A stretch of DNA of 64,000 nt from Clostridia bacterium (GTDB taxonomy: Bacteria; Bacillota; Clostridia; TANB77; CAG-465), in the NCBI GenBank assembly GCA_028684095.1, contig JAQUGQ010000002.1:62001-126000 (forward strand), read 5' to 3'. The notes beneath the pieces were generated by a model, which worked only from the letters and a program-made list of their open reading frames with translations, was not told the DNA's origin and searched no databases. Made by a program: the position numbers and the translations under genes. Positions 28,919-37,800 of this stretch are shown here, piece after piece. How positions within the stretch are numbered: position 1 is the first letter of the stretch; each line of letters opens with the position of its first letter.

Positions 28919-29213
28919 TTATATCATATCTTCTTTTTCTTGTTCTCTTACATATTTTGCTATTGTTGTTTCATTAAGCCCTACTGTACTAACAAAATAT
29001 TCTTCTTCCATGCTTATATTTTATTTCCCATATCTTTCGTGTATTATTAACAAACTTTTTTCTTTTAAATAACCCATTAAACTTGATACCGCCAACTTTG
29101 GTGGAATTATTATCATCCTTTATTAGATAACCCCCTTTTTATAATTTTGATGTTGTCGAAATATCATTATTATATCATAGGGAATTTAATTTTCTCACTG
29201 GCATAGCCAGTGG
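28919..29213 (-). mobile_element. second, more decayed IS200-type relic
   Basis: The minus-strand frame from 29115 reads IIPPKLAVSSLMGYLKEKSL, then a TAA, then FVSTVGLNETTIAKY and ends at 28919. This is an IS200 TnpA with an internal stop and a deletion. A CACTGGC/GCCAGTG hairpin (29196-29212) lies upstream, as in the other relic. Within the gene-free stretch 28507-29521, the parts 28673-28918 and 29386-29521 show nothing further except AT-rich sequence and a small GATTGT/ACAATC hairpin at 29432-29451. Confidence 0.65.
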
Positions 29214-29253
29214 TTGTTTATCACGTGCTATTTATGAAGCTAATATAAAGAAA

Positions 29254-29385
29254 AATCAGTAGAAAATTTTCTACTGATCTTTTATGATATGCTAATATTT
29301 ATGACACTGTTTGATCATTATGCTGCTTATTAAATTAATGTTTCTACAAAAGGCTTTTTAGGCTCAATTGTATAACATTAATTTA
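29254..29385 (-). other. 3' structured region and terminator downstream of the second solenoid gene
   Basis: On the minus strand a 12-bp inverted repeat TAAATTAATGTT/AACATTAATTTA (29331-29342 with 29374-29385) is followed by a perfect palindromic terminator, AATCAGTAGAAAA/TTTTCTACTGATC (29254-29280), with T runs. Confidence 0.45.
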
Positions 29386-29521
29386 AAACATTTACATTAC
29401 AAGCTTTTCAGGCTTTGCTATGTTTATTGAAGATTGTATTTTTAAACAATCAAACTTAACTATTATAGAATCAACCGAGACATGATTTAATTATCAAAAT
29501 ATTACTTTTATGAAGTTATAT

Positions 29522-31426
29522 TTAATAGCTCATAGTTTTTTCTGACGTTGTAATATCACTACCTGACACACTTATAACGGCAACTCCATGACTTCCTTCA
29601 GTGATTGTGACACGTATATGATATACAGTATCATTAACCTTTACAACTTCATTACTTAAATTCGATTCGATAGTTGGTACTAATCCACCTTTACTTATCA
29701 CTACTGAGGCAAAAATTTCTGTTGCCCCGTCAACGTGATCTCCAAAGGTTATTTTTGCAGTTGCATTTGGTACTACAATTTCAACAGGAATTACAGTTAC
29801 TGTACAAGTATCTGTATATTCGCCATCAACAGATTTTGCAGTTATAACTGCTGTTCCTTGTGATACTCCAGTAATTGTACCATTTGATGATACTGTTGCT
29901 ATCGAACTACTATTTGAACTCCAATTAACTAAAACATTGTTTGCATTTGATGGAGATACTGTTGCAGATGCACTAGATGTCTCTCCAACATTTAAGTTCA
30001 TTGTTTCTGGTGTAACAGTAATTCCGGTTACAGCTATAAAATTAGGGGTTACAGTTACTACACAAGTGTCTGTATATTCACCTGAAGCAGATTCAACTGT
30101 TATTATTGCTGTTCCTTGTGATACTCCAGTAATTGTACCATTTGATGATACTGTTGCTATTGAACTGCTATTTGAACTCCAATTAACATTTTTGTTACTT
30201 GCGTTTGACGGATATACTGTTGCAGATGCACTAGATGTCTCTCCAACATTTAAGTTCATTGTTTCTGGTGTAACAGTAATTCCGGTTACAGCTATAACAT
30301 TAGGGGTTACAGTTACTACACAAGTGTCTGTATATTCACCTGAAGCTGATTCAACTGTTATTACTGCTGTTCCTTGTGATACTCCAGTAATTGTACCATT
30401 TGATGATACTGTTGCTACTGAACTACTATTTGAACTCCAATTAACATTTTTGTTACTTGCATTTGATGGATATACTGTTGCAGATGCACTAGATGTCTCT
30501 CCAACATTTAAGTTCACTGTTTCAGGTGTTACAGCAATTCCCGTTACAGCTATTGTGTTAGCTCTAACCGTCACAACACAGTTTTTAGTATAGTAACCGT
30601 CCAATGTTTTTGCTGTGATAATTGTATTTCCTTGAGCTATAGCAACTATTTGTCCGTTTGAACTAACTGTTGCTACTGAACTATCATTCGAACTCCAATT
30701 AACATTTTTGTTACTTGCATTTGATGGTAACACTGTTGCAATTGCATCATATTTATTTCCAATATTGAAAATAAGTGTTGATGGTGTTAGGTTAATACCT
30801 GTTACAGCTATCGTTGTATTTGCAGGTGTAATATTAGGAACCGTGTTATTATTTTGATTGATATTACCACCGACATTAATGTCTCCTTTAATGTTAACAT
30901 CTTTTTCAACGTTAACATTTCCTTTTATTGTAACATCTTTCTCAACAGTAACGTTTCCTTTTACTGTAACATCCTTTTCTACTGTTAGACTTTCAACGTT
31001 AACATTTCCTGTTACAACATCTTTTACTTTAACTTTTCCTGCTATGACATCTTTTAGTATTGTTTTACCAGTTACAGTGACATCTTCTTTAACTACAACA
31101 TTGCCATCAGCAATAATATCGCCACCAATGTTTACATTTTCTTTAATGTCAACTGCCTTTATAGCTAAATTAACATAGCCATTAAATATTACCGTAGTGT
31201 ATATTAAAGATGTAGTAACTACAATTAATATACATATTAGTATTAGATGAACAAAGTACCGGCGAAACATCCAGAGAACTATACCAAGAACTAAAATCAT
31301 GGTAATTGAGAGTAAGCACACAATTGTAATCATTGCATTAAAAAACGTTGATAATATTGTTGCTGACAATACAATTGTTAGAATTAAGCAAATAACCCAA
31401 CCAAATCTTTCAAAAAAATTTTTCAT
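29522..31426 (-). CDS. multi-pass membrane protein with solenoid repeats, four BIG2-like Ig domains and conserved C-terminal domain
   Basis: 634-aa paralogue of the 27532 protein. Residues 1-80 contain the same three membrane segments (MKNFFERFGWVI start, LWMFRRYF between helices). Residues 91-198 carry the same V-x-G-D/N-V solenoid repeats. In place of the proline linker, four BIG2-type Ig repeats of about 85 residues follow (about 205-545); each has VTGI-VTPET-NLNVGETSSASA and a central NVNWSSNSSS-ATVSSNGTITG. Repeats 2-4 are nearly identical in protein and DNA, so they duplicated recently. The last 85 residues (ITFGDHVDGATEIFASVV onward) match the paralogue. I infer a surface stalk with a conserved tip; no sorting signal is present. 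Confidence 0.72.
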   Translation of the reverse strand: MKNFFERFGWVICLILTIVLSATILSTFFNAMITIVCLLSITMILVLGIVLWMFRRYFVHLILICILIVVTTSLIYTTVIFNGYVNLAIKAVDIKENVNIGGDIIADGNVVVKEDVTVTGKTILKDVIAGKVKVKDVVTGNVNVESLTVEKDVTVKGNVTVEKDVTIKGNVNVEKDVNIKGDINVGGNINQNNNTVPNITPANTTIAVTGINLTPSTLIFNIGNKYDAIATVLPSNASNKNVNWSSNDSSVATVSSNGQIVAIAQGNTIITAKTLDGYYTKNCVVTVRANTIAVTGIAVTPETVNLNVGETSSASATVYPSNASNKNVNWSSNSSSVATVSSNGTITGVSQGTAVITVESASGEYTDTCVVTVTPNVIAVTGITVTPETMNLNVGETSSASATVYPSNASNKNVNWSSNSSSIATVSSNGTITGVSQGTAIITVESASGEYTDTCVVTVTPNFIAVTGITVTPETMNLNVGETSSASATVSPSNANNVLVNWSSNSSSIATVSSNGTITGVSQGTAVITAKSVDGEYTDTCTVTVIPVEIVVPNATAKITFGDHVDGATEIFASVVISKGGLVPTIESNLSNEVVKVNDTVYHIRVTITEGSHGVAVISVSGSDITTSEKTMSY

Positions 31427-31593
31427 AATATTAACACTCCTCTTGTTTTTATTTTTTCAGTAATATGATATATATGAAAACATACAATTGCAACCCCTCA
31501 CAATAGTGTGTTGTATATTTAACAGATAAATTATTATCTATAAATTAAAAATATCTATGTTAATATTATATCATCTTTTTCAGTAATTGTCAA
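31427..31593 (-). promoter_or_regulatory. promoter and conserved leader of the second solenoid gene
   Basis: TTGACA-17 bp-TATAAT (31565-31593) and a leader matching that of the first solenoid gene, including ATTGTGAGGGGTT at plus 31492-31504. The distance from the -10 to the ATG is 139 bases here and 138 in the paralogue. Confidence 0.6.
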
Positions 31594-31680
31594 TACTTAT
31601 GTAAACTTATACTACTAATATTCTATTATGTGAAGTGAAAAAGAAACCTCATTTCTGAGATTCCTTAAAATATTTTTATA

Positions 31681-32436
31681 TTATTTTACAAGTTTTGCTT
31701 GAACAACATATCTACCATTAGTTTTCACATAGTCACATGTTGATAATGTTAGTATAGTATCGCTACTGCTCACAGAAACTTTTGTATCAAATACACTTTT
31801 ACTTTTAAGTGTATTTAAAAAATCCCCATAATCATTTAAATCTGCAAATACTGTGTCTATATAAAAGAAATCTGTATCAGTTGTATATGCTGAAAATATC
31901 TCCCATTTATAGTTTCCTTTAATCGTTGACATTTCTATTATTTTATGTTCATTCAAAAATTTCTCGTTTTTAAAGTTTAAAAGTGGTGTAAAGTGAGAAT
32001 CTACTTCTGTATTATGACCATATATTATAAAGTGACTCATTTTATCCATGTTATTAATATCAGATCTATAATCTAAGAATGTCTCTCCCCATTTTGTTGT
32101 AGCATTATCCCTATCATTTCTTAAATATCTATTGTTATCTGTTGATTTAAATATTGGCATATCAATAGATGTACCTGGTACCATAAGCCATGCTATAGCA
32201 TCTGGATATTGTAGGTTTAAAGCTAAAATTTCTTCTTGTAGGTTAATTCCTTGACCTTCAGAATCAATTACTTCTTTATTAATATCTCCAATTAATTGTT
32301 CTTCAGTAATATCAACATTTTTATTACTGATTTTTTCTTTCAAATAATATGCTCCACCTGTTATTAATGCTATTATTATTAATATAACAACAATCTTAAC
32401 TATTTTTTTATTTCTTTCATTTCTTTCATCCAACAT
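31681..32436 (-). CDS. class B sortase
   Basis: Membrane-anchored transpeptidase that joins proteins carrying a sorting signal to the cell wall. One N-terminal membrane helix (about 11-30) is followed by an extracellular catalytic domain. The triad is complete: His141 in IIYGHNTE, Cys234 in TLSTC, and Arg242 in NGRYVVQAKL. Overall pattern (IAWLMVPGTSIDMPIF, KWGETFLDYRS) is that of class B, whose enzymes prefer NPxTG- or NPQTN-like signals. The gene directly upstream encodes a secreted repeat protein ending NPNTGK, its likely substrate. At 251 aa the length is typical. A hairpin separates it from that gene, so they may be co-transcribed only partly. Confidence 0.92.
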   Translation of the reverse strand: MLDERNERNKKIVKIVVILIIIALITGGAYYLKEKISNKNVDITEEQLIGDINKEVIDSEGQGINLQEEILALNLQYPDAIAWLMVPGTSIDMPIFKSTDNNRYLRNDRDNATTKWGETFLDYRSDINNMDKMSHFIIYGHNTEVDSHFTPLLNFKNEKFLNEHKIIEMSTIKGNYKWEIFSAYTTDTDFFYIDTVFADLNDYGDFLNTLKSKSVFDTKVSVSSSDTILTLSTCDYVKTNGRYVVQAKLVK

Positions 32437-32512
32437 AACTAATCAGCCTCTCTTTCAATTAATATATTATAACACATATACCTTTTAATAAATACTATTT
32501 TCTAAAATTTTA

Positions 32513-32551
32513 TATAAAAATGAGAGATATATTTTTATATAGCCCTCATTC
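32513..32551 (-). terminator. terminator after the NPNTGK repeat protein
   Basis: Imperfect hairpin ATGAGGGCTATAT/ATATATCTCTCAT followed by T-rich sequence on the minus strand. Confidence 0.6.
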
Positions 32552-32559
32552 AATTGCTT

Positions 32560-33708
32560 TTATTTACCTGTATTCGGATTTGGAATCCAATCTGCTGGTT
32601 TGTCAGCAGGTGGTGTTGTACTTTGTATTATTGAGAACGATAATGAATTAGCTGCATTAGCTAAATTTCCTGCTGCATCCATTGCTGTTCCACCTGTTAT
32701 TGATATAGTTTTTGATCCTCCAATTGCACCTTGTACATTTGTAAGTGTAATTATTCTATCATTACCTGATACTGCTATACTTTTATTTGCTGTAAAACCA
32801 TTAAGTATTATTGATCCAGCACCTAACCATATATTAGCTATTCCTACATTATCTGTATATTTTGCTACAAATGTTACAGTTTGACCTGCATATATTGAAT
32901 TAGGATTTGGTCCTGTTATACTAAGTACTGGTGCAACTGTATCTGATACACCAATCACAGTTTGAACTATAGTAAACATTGAAGAATTAGCTGCATTAGC
33001 TAAATTTCCTGCTGCATCCATTGCTGTTCCACCTGTTATTGATATAGTTTTTGATCCTCCAATTGCACCTTGTATATTTGAAAGTGTAATTATTCTATCA
33101 TTACCTGATACTGCTATACTTTTATTTGCTGTAAAACCATTAAGTATTATTGATCCAGCACCTAACCAATTGTTAGCTATTCCTACATTATCTGTATATT
33201 TTGCTACAAATGTTACAGTTTGACCTGCATATATTGAATTAGGATTTGGTCCTGTTATACTAAGTACTGGTGCAACTGCATCTGTAGGAGTAGCAGCATT
33301 AATTGTAAAAGTTCCTGAAGCTACTGAATTAGCAGAATTTGATAAGTCACCAGTTGAAGAAATTGCTGTTCCTCCTGTTATTGATACAGATTTACCAGAA
33401 CCTACACCTTGTAAATTTGTAAGTGTTAATGTTCTTGTATTTCCTGTACCTGATATTGATTTGTTTGCTGTAAAACCATTAAGTACTACTGATCCTGTAC
33501 CTAACCATATGTTTCCTACATCTCCTGTATATGTTAATGTAAAATTAATGGTACCCCCTGCTATAGGGTTATAATTACTTGGTGCACTTATTCCTAAATA
33601 CACACCTGATAAAGCACTTACATAATTACCTATTGGTAAAGTCATAATTGTAATTGTAAGTACACACAATATAGATATTAATTTTTTTATCATATTATTT
33701 TTTTTCAT
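32560..33708 (-). CDS. secreted three-repeat Ig-like surface protein ending in NPNTGK
   Basis: 382-aa secreted protein. The ATG at 33708 has GGAGG nine bases upstream and yields a signal peptide MKKNNMIKKLISILCVLTIT... cleaved after about residue 33 (VSA before LSG). Three repeats of about 105-115 residues follow; repeats 2 and 3 are almost identical (IYAGQTVTFVAKYTDNVGIA, WLGAGSIILNGFTANKSIA, ISITGGTAMDAAGNLANAA). Their pattern resembles bacterial Ig-like adhesin domains. The C-terminus is DWIPNPNTGK: a class B-type NPxTG signal without the hydrophobic helix and charged tail that normally follow. I checked the other frames after the stop and saw no such helix. The class B sortase gene is next downstream. 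Confidence 0.8.
   Translation of the reverse strand: MKKNNMIKKLISILCVLTITIMTLPIGNYVSALSGVYLGISAPSNYNPIAGGTINFTLTYTGDVGNIWLGTGSVVLNGFTANKSISGTGNTRTLTLTNLQGVGSGKSVSITGGTAISSTGDLSNSANSVASGTFTINAATPTDAVAPVLSITGPNPNSIYAGQTVTFVAKYTDNVGIANNWLGAGSIILNGFTANKSIAVSGNDRIITLSNIQGAIGGSKTISITGGTAMDAAGNLANAANSSMFTIVQTVIGVSDTVAPVLSITGPNPNSIYAGQTVTFVAKYTDNVGIANIWLGAGSIILNGFTANKSIAVSGNDRIITLTNVQGAIGGSKTISITGGTAMDAAGNLANAANSLSFSIIQSTTPPADKPADWIPNPNTGK
32625..33270 (-). repeat. two near-identical tandem repeats inside the surface-protein gene
   Basis: Bases about 32645-32935 and 33000-33285 are almost the same over nearly 300 bp (only a few single-base differences, such as IWLGAG versus NWLGAG), consistent with recent duplication or gene conversion. 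Confidence 0.75.
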
Positions 33709-33744
33709 TTTTAAATACCTCCATTTAAAATTTCTTATGTTATT

Positions 33745-33773
33745 ATTGTAACACAAATGAAATATAAAGTCAA
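33745..33773 (-). promoter_or_regulatory. promoter of the NPNTGK protein gene
   Basis: TTGACT-17 bp-TACAAT on the minus strand. The remaining gap to 33998 is AT-rich, and I could not place a sporulation promoter for the SASP gene in it. Confidence 0.65.
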
Positions 33774-33998
33774 TAGTTTTTTAGATATTTCTATTCAAAA
33801 ACCCTTTAATTCATGTTTTTATTCATATTTTATTTTACATAACATTGAAATATAAAGAATATTTTTTTGTTTTAAAAATAACAAAATATAAATTATTGTA
33901 AAAATTTCCAGTATTATATATTTAGATTTGCACAAATTATAATTGTAAAACAAATTAAAATGTTTTATAGTTATAATTAAAAACTGGAGGTGAATATT

Positions 33999-34205
33999 AT
34001 GGCATCATCAAACAATCAAATAGCTAATCCACAAGCTAGAGAAGCACTAAACAAATTCAAATATGAAGTAGCTAACGAAGTAGGAGTAAATTTAAAACAA
34101 GGTTATAATGGAGATTTAACTTCTGCACAAGCTGGTAAAATAGGTGGTCAAATGACAAAAAAATTAGTAGCACAAGCTGAAAGTCAAATGCAAAACAATA
34201 AATAG
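33999..34205 (+). CDS. alpha/beta-type small acid-soluble spore protein
   Basis: 68-aa DNA-binding protein that coats spore DNA and protects it from UV and heat. It contains the germination-protease cleavage region KFKYEVANEVG and the second conserved block GGQMTKKLVAQAE, both diagnostic of the alpha/beta SASP family. TGGAGGTG precedes the ATG at 33999; a GTG nine bases upstream overlaps that site. It is monocistronic with a strong terminator. Its presence is good evidence that the organism forms spores. Confidence 0.95.
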   Translation: MASSNNQIANPQAREALNKFKYEVANEVGVNLKQGYNGDLTSAQAGKIGGQMTKKLVAQAESQMQNNK

Positions 34206-34226
34206 TTGCTAAATAAATTTTAAATT

Positions 34227-34262
34227 AAAAACAGGGGAAATTAAAATTTCCCCTGTTTTTAA
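34227..34262. terminator. bidirectional terminator after the SASP gene
   Basis: AAAAACAGGGGAAATT/AATTTCCCCTGTTTTT, perfect arms with A and T runs on both sides. Confidence 0.9.
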
Positions 34263-34407
34263 TTATGCTTGTTTATATTCATTTATTGGACAAGCTTCCG
34301 CATCTTTTCCGTTTACGCCATTCTTTATCTTTATAACATTTAATATAACCATCCGAAGTTGTTTTTATATTCCAATGACAAGTCTCACATTCTTCTCGTT
34401 TTGCCAT
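34263..34407 (-). pseudogene. small four-cysteine (zinc-ribbon-like) protein with a probable one-base frameshift
   Basis: AGGAGG precedes an ATG at 34407 and the frame reads MAKREECETCHWNIKTTSDG, YIKCYKDKEW and then ends as RKRKRCGSLSNK (stop at 34279). Skipping one A in the AAAA run gives instead KDAEACPINEYKQA (stop at 34263). That keeps a cleaner ending with the fourth cysteine in a more natural context. Either way there are cysteines at 7, 10 and 24 plus one near the end, suggesting a small metal-binding protein. It may be an intact 42-aa gene, a frameshifted gene or a sequencing error. It lies just downstream of hpf in the same direction. Confidence 0.5.
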
Positions 34408-34419
34408 AATTAAAACCTC

Positions 34420-34776
34420 CTACTTATCTTCATTTAAAATTTCATCTATATTTAATTTGTAAGTATTACCTTCGTCAATTCCTTCTCTTCTTTTCTTTTC
34501 AATAATTGACTTCGATTTTCTAATTTGACTTTCAATTTTTTCTATAACTTTTTCTATGCCGTAGTATAAATCTTCACAATCCTCATTTGCCAAATATGTT
34601 GTACTCTTATATTCTATTCTAATATCAACATGTTGTTTTTCTTTGTCTACTGAAAAAGTAACATGACAAATTGTAGCTTCATCAAAAAATTTCGCTAATT
34701 TTTCAACTTTCTTTTCAGTAAATTCTTTAATAGCCTCCGTAACCCCCGTATGCAATCCAGTTAAATCTATTTTCAT
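34420..34776 (-). CDS. hpf: ribosome hibernation promoting factor, short form
   Basis: 118-aa S30AE-family protein that binds the decoding centre of idle ribosomes. The start MKIDLTGLHTGVTEAIKEFTEKKVEKL and the helix LYYGIEKVIEKIESQIRKSKS match the HPF N-terminal domain. Most Firmicutes carry long HPF of about 180 aa with a C-terminal dimerisation domain that builds 100S ribosomes. That domain is absent here, and after the S30AE domain there is only a short charged tail. GAGGAG precedes the start and a TTGAAA/TATAAT promoter lies upstream. The reading frame shows no sign of truncation in the DNA right after the stop. Confidence 0.9.
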   Translation of the reverse strand: MKIDLTGLHTGVTEAIKEFTEKKVEKLAKFFDEATICHVTFSVDKEKQHVDIRIEYKSTTYLANEDCEDLYYGIEKVIEKIESQIRKSKSIIEKKRREGIDEGNTYKLNIDEILNEDK

Positions 34777-34799
34777 TAAAAATCAACTCCTCTAAATAT

Positions 34800-34828
34800 A
34801 TTATACTATAACCATTTTATATTTTCAA
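34800..34828 (-). promoter_or_regulatory. promoter of hpf
   Basis: TTGAAA-17 bp-TATAAT on the minus strand. Confidence 0.65.
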
Positions 34829-34867
34829 GTCTTTTACTTTATTTTATTTTTTTCTATCAATATAATA

Positions 34868-37800
34868 TTATAAATCTAAAAAATTTAGTTGTGAGGATTT
34901 AGGCATGTTTTTAAAACATCCGTTTTTTTCAAGAACCTCTATTGATACTTTTCCAAGTTTAGCCTTTATTTGAACATCTTCTATTGATTCAAATTTTCCT
35001 TGTTTCCTAGCTTCTATTAATTTTTCAGCATCAACACCTCCAAAACCTGTAAGTGCAGTAAGTGGTGGTCTGATTCCTTCTTCTTCAACTAAAAATTTAT
35101 TAGATAAAGATAAATAAATATCAACAGGTAAAAATTTAATTTCTCTTTCATACAATTCATTTATTACCTCTAAAACTGTTAATGTATCCTTATCAGTTTG
35201 TGACAGATTTTCTCTAGATTCATAATCCTTTATAGCATTTTTTACAATGTCTTTTCCATTTAACATTATATCAGAAATAAAACTATTAGCTCTTACAGTC
35301 AAATAAGTAGCATAAAATTCCTTTTTGTAATATACTTTAAAATATGCAATTCTATATGCCATCATAACATATGCTGCTGCATGAGCTTTAGGAAACATAT
35401 ATTTAATTTTTTTACAGGAATCTATATACCAATCAGGTACATTTGCTTGTATCATAGCCTTTTCCATTTCTTCGGTTAACCCTTTACCCTTTCTAACATT
35501 TTCCATTGTTTTAAATGCTATTGAAGGTTCTTCTCCCATCTGTATTAAATATATCATTATGTCATCTCTAGTACATATAGCTTCTTTTAAAGTTGCAACT
35601 TTATTTTCAATTAAAGTCTGAGCATTACCAATCCAAACATCTGTACCATGAGATAACCCAGATATTCTAATTAGTTCGCCAAATGTCGTTGGTTTCGTAT
35701 CTATAAGCATTTGTCTTACAAATTTAGTTCCAAATTCAGGAACAGCAAATGTTCCTGTTTCAGAGTTTATTTGTTCCTTAGTTACCCCTAATACTTCAGT
35801 AGAAGAAAATAATGACATTACCTTTTTTTCATCAAGTGGTATAGTAAGTGGATTTACTCCCGTTAAATCTTGTAACATACGTATCATAGTTGGATCATCA
35901 TGTCCAAGTATATCTAATTTAAGTAAATTATCATGTATTGAATGAAAATCAAAATGAGTTGTAATTGATTTAGCAAACACATCATCAGCTGGTTTTTGTA
36001 TTGGGCAAAAATCATAAATTTCTTTATCTTTTGGTACTACTATAATTCCACCAGGATGCTGACCAGTAGTTCTTTTTATACCTGTACATCCCCTAGATAT
36101 CCTGTTTATTTCTGGCATTAATATAGGTTTTTGTTTTTCATCATAATATTTTCTAACAAATCCATATGCTGTTTTATCTGCTATTGTTCCAATAGTACCC
36201 GCTCTAAATGTTTTAGATTTGCCAAATAATAATTCTGTATGATTATGAGCCTTCGATTGATAATCTCCAGAAAAATTTAAATCTATGTCAGGTGATTTAT
36301 CACCTTTAAATCCTAAGAAGGTTTCAAATGGTATATCCATACCATTTTTATTCATTTGTATATTACAATTAGGACACATTTTATCATCTAAATCTATACC
36401 TGTAGTAAGTGTTGTATTTGGAAATTCACTATATTTACATTTAGAACATATATAATGAGCTGGAAGAGGGTTTACTTCTGTAATACCTGTCATTGTCGCT
36501 ACAAATGAAGAACCAACAGATCCTCTTGATCCGACTAAATATCCATTTTCATTAGATTTTATAACTAGTTCTCTAGCTATTATATACATGACAGCAAAAC
36601 CATACTTTATTATAGGTACTAATTCTTTTTCAAGTCTTTTTTCCACTATTTCAGGTAATTTTTCACCATATATTTCTCTTGCACTTTCATATGATATTTT
36701 TTTTATATTTTCTTCACTTCCTTCAATAGAAGGGGGATATGTACCATCTGGAACAGGTTGTATATTTTCACACATATCAGCTATTTTATTCGTATTAGTA
36801 ACCACTATCTCTTCTATTTTTTCTTTATCTAAATAGTAGAACTCTTTTCTCATTTCATCTGTAGTTCTAAAATATAAAGGTGCTTGTTTATCAGCATCAC
36901 TGTAACCTTGTCCTGACATTATAATACGTCTATATATTTCATCTTCTGGATTTAAAAAATGTGCATCTGTAGTCGCAACTACCGGTATGTGTAACTTATC
37001 TCCTAAATCAATAATGCGTTTATTTACATCAATTAAATCTTGAATCCCATTTACTTTTCCATTATCTATATAAAATTGATTATTACCTAAAGGCTGTATC
37101 TCTAAATAATCATAATATTTTGCTATATCTACAATTTCAGATTCCTCTTTTTTATTTATAATTGCCTGATACAATTCACCTAATTCACAAGCTGATCCCA
37201 CAATAAGTCCTTCTCTATATCTATTTAACAGAGATCTAGCTATCCTAGGTTTTTTATGAAAATTAAAAAGATGTGAAAATGATATTAATTTATATAAGTT
37301 TTTAAGTCCTATATAATTTTTAGCAAAAATTATAACATGATTATAAGGTATGTTTTTTATTTCCTTATCTATCACTGAATATACATATCCTTTGATGTTT
37401 AAACCTTTTTTATTAATATCCTTAATCATTTGGTTAAATATTTCTGTAGTAGCTCTAACATCGTTTATTGCTCTATGAGCACCTTCTAATGGAATACCCA
37501 TATTTTGAGCTATTGTCCCTAATTTATGATTTTCATAATATTCATATAATTCACGTGATATAGCCAATGTATCTATAGCCTTATTTTCTATCTTTAAATT
37601 ATATTCTTTTGCAAAATGTGTAACAAATCCCAAATCAAAAGATGAATTATGTGCAACTAATACACTTCCTTTAGTAAACTCAATAAATTTAGGTAATACT
37701 TCATCTATTTTAGGTGCATTTTCTACCATAATATCAGTTATATGTGTAATTTCCTGAACTTGTTTAGGTATTGGCCTCTCTGGGTTAACAAATGTACTAA

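Noticed and set aside
29937-30593. Long plus-strand ORF of 218 codons inside the BIG2 gene
   Set aside because: It is antisense to four Ig repeats and has the same periodicity, with no ribosome site, so it is a shadow of the repeats.
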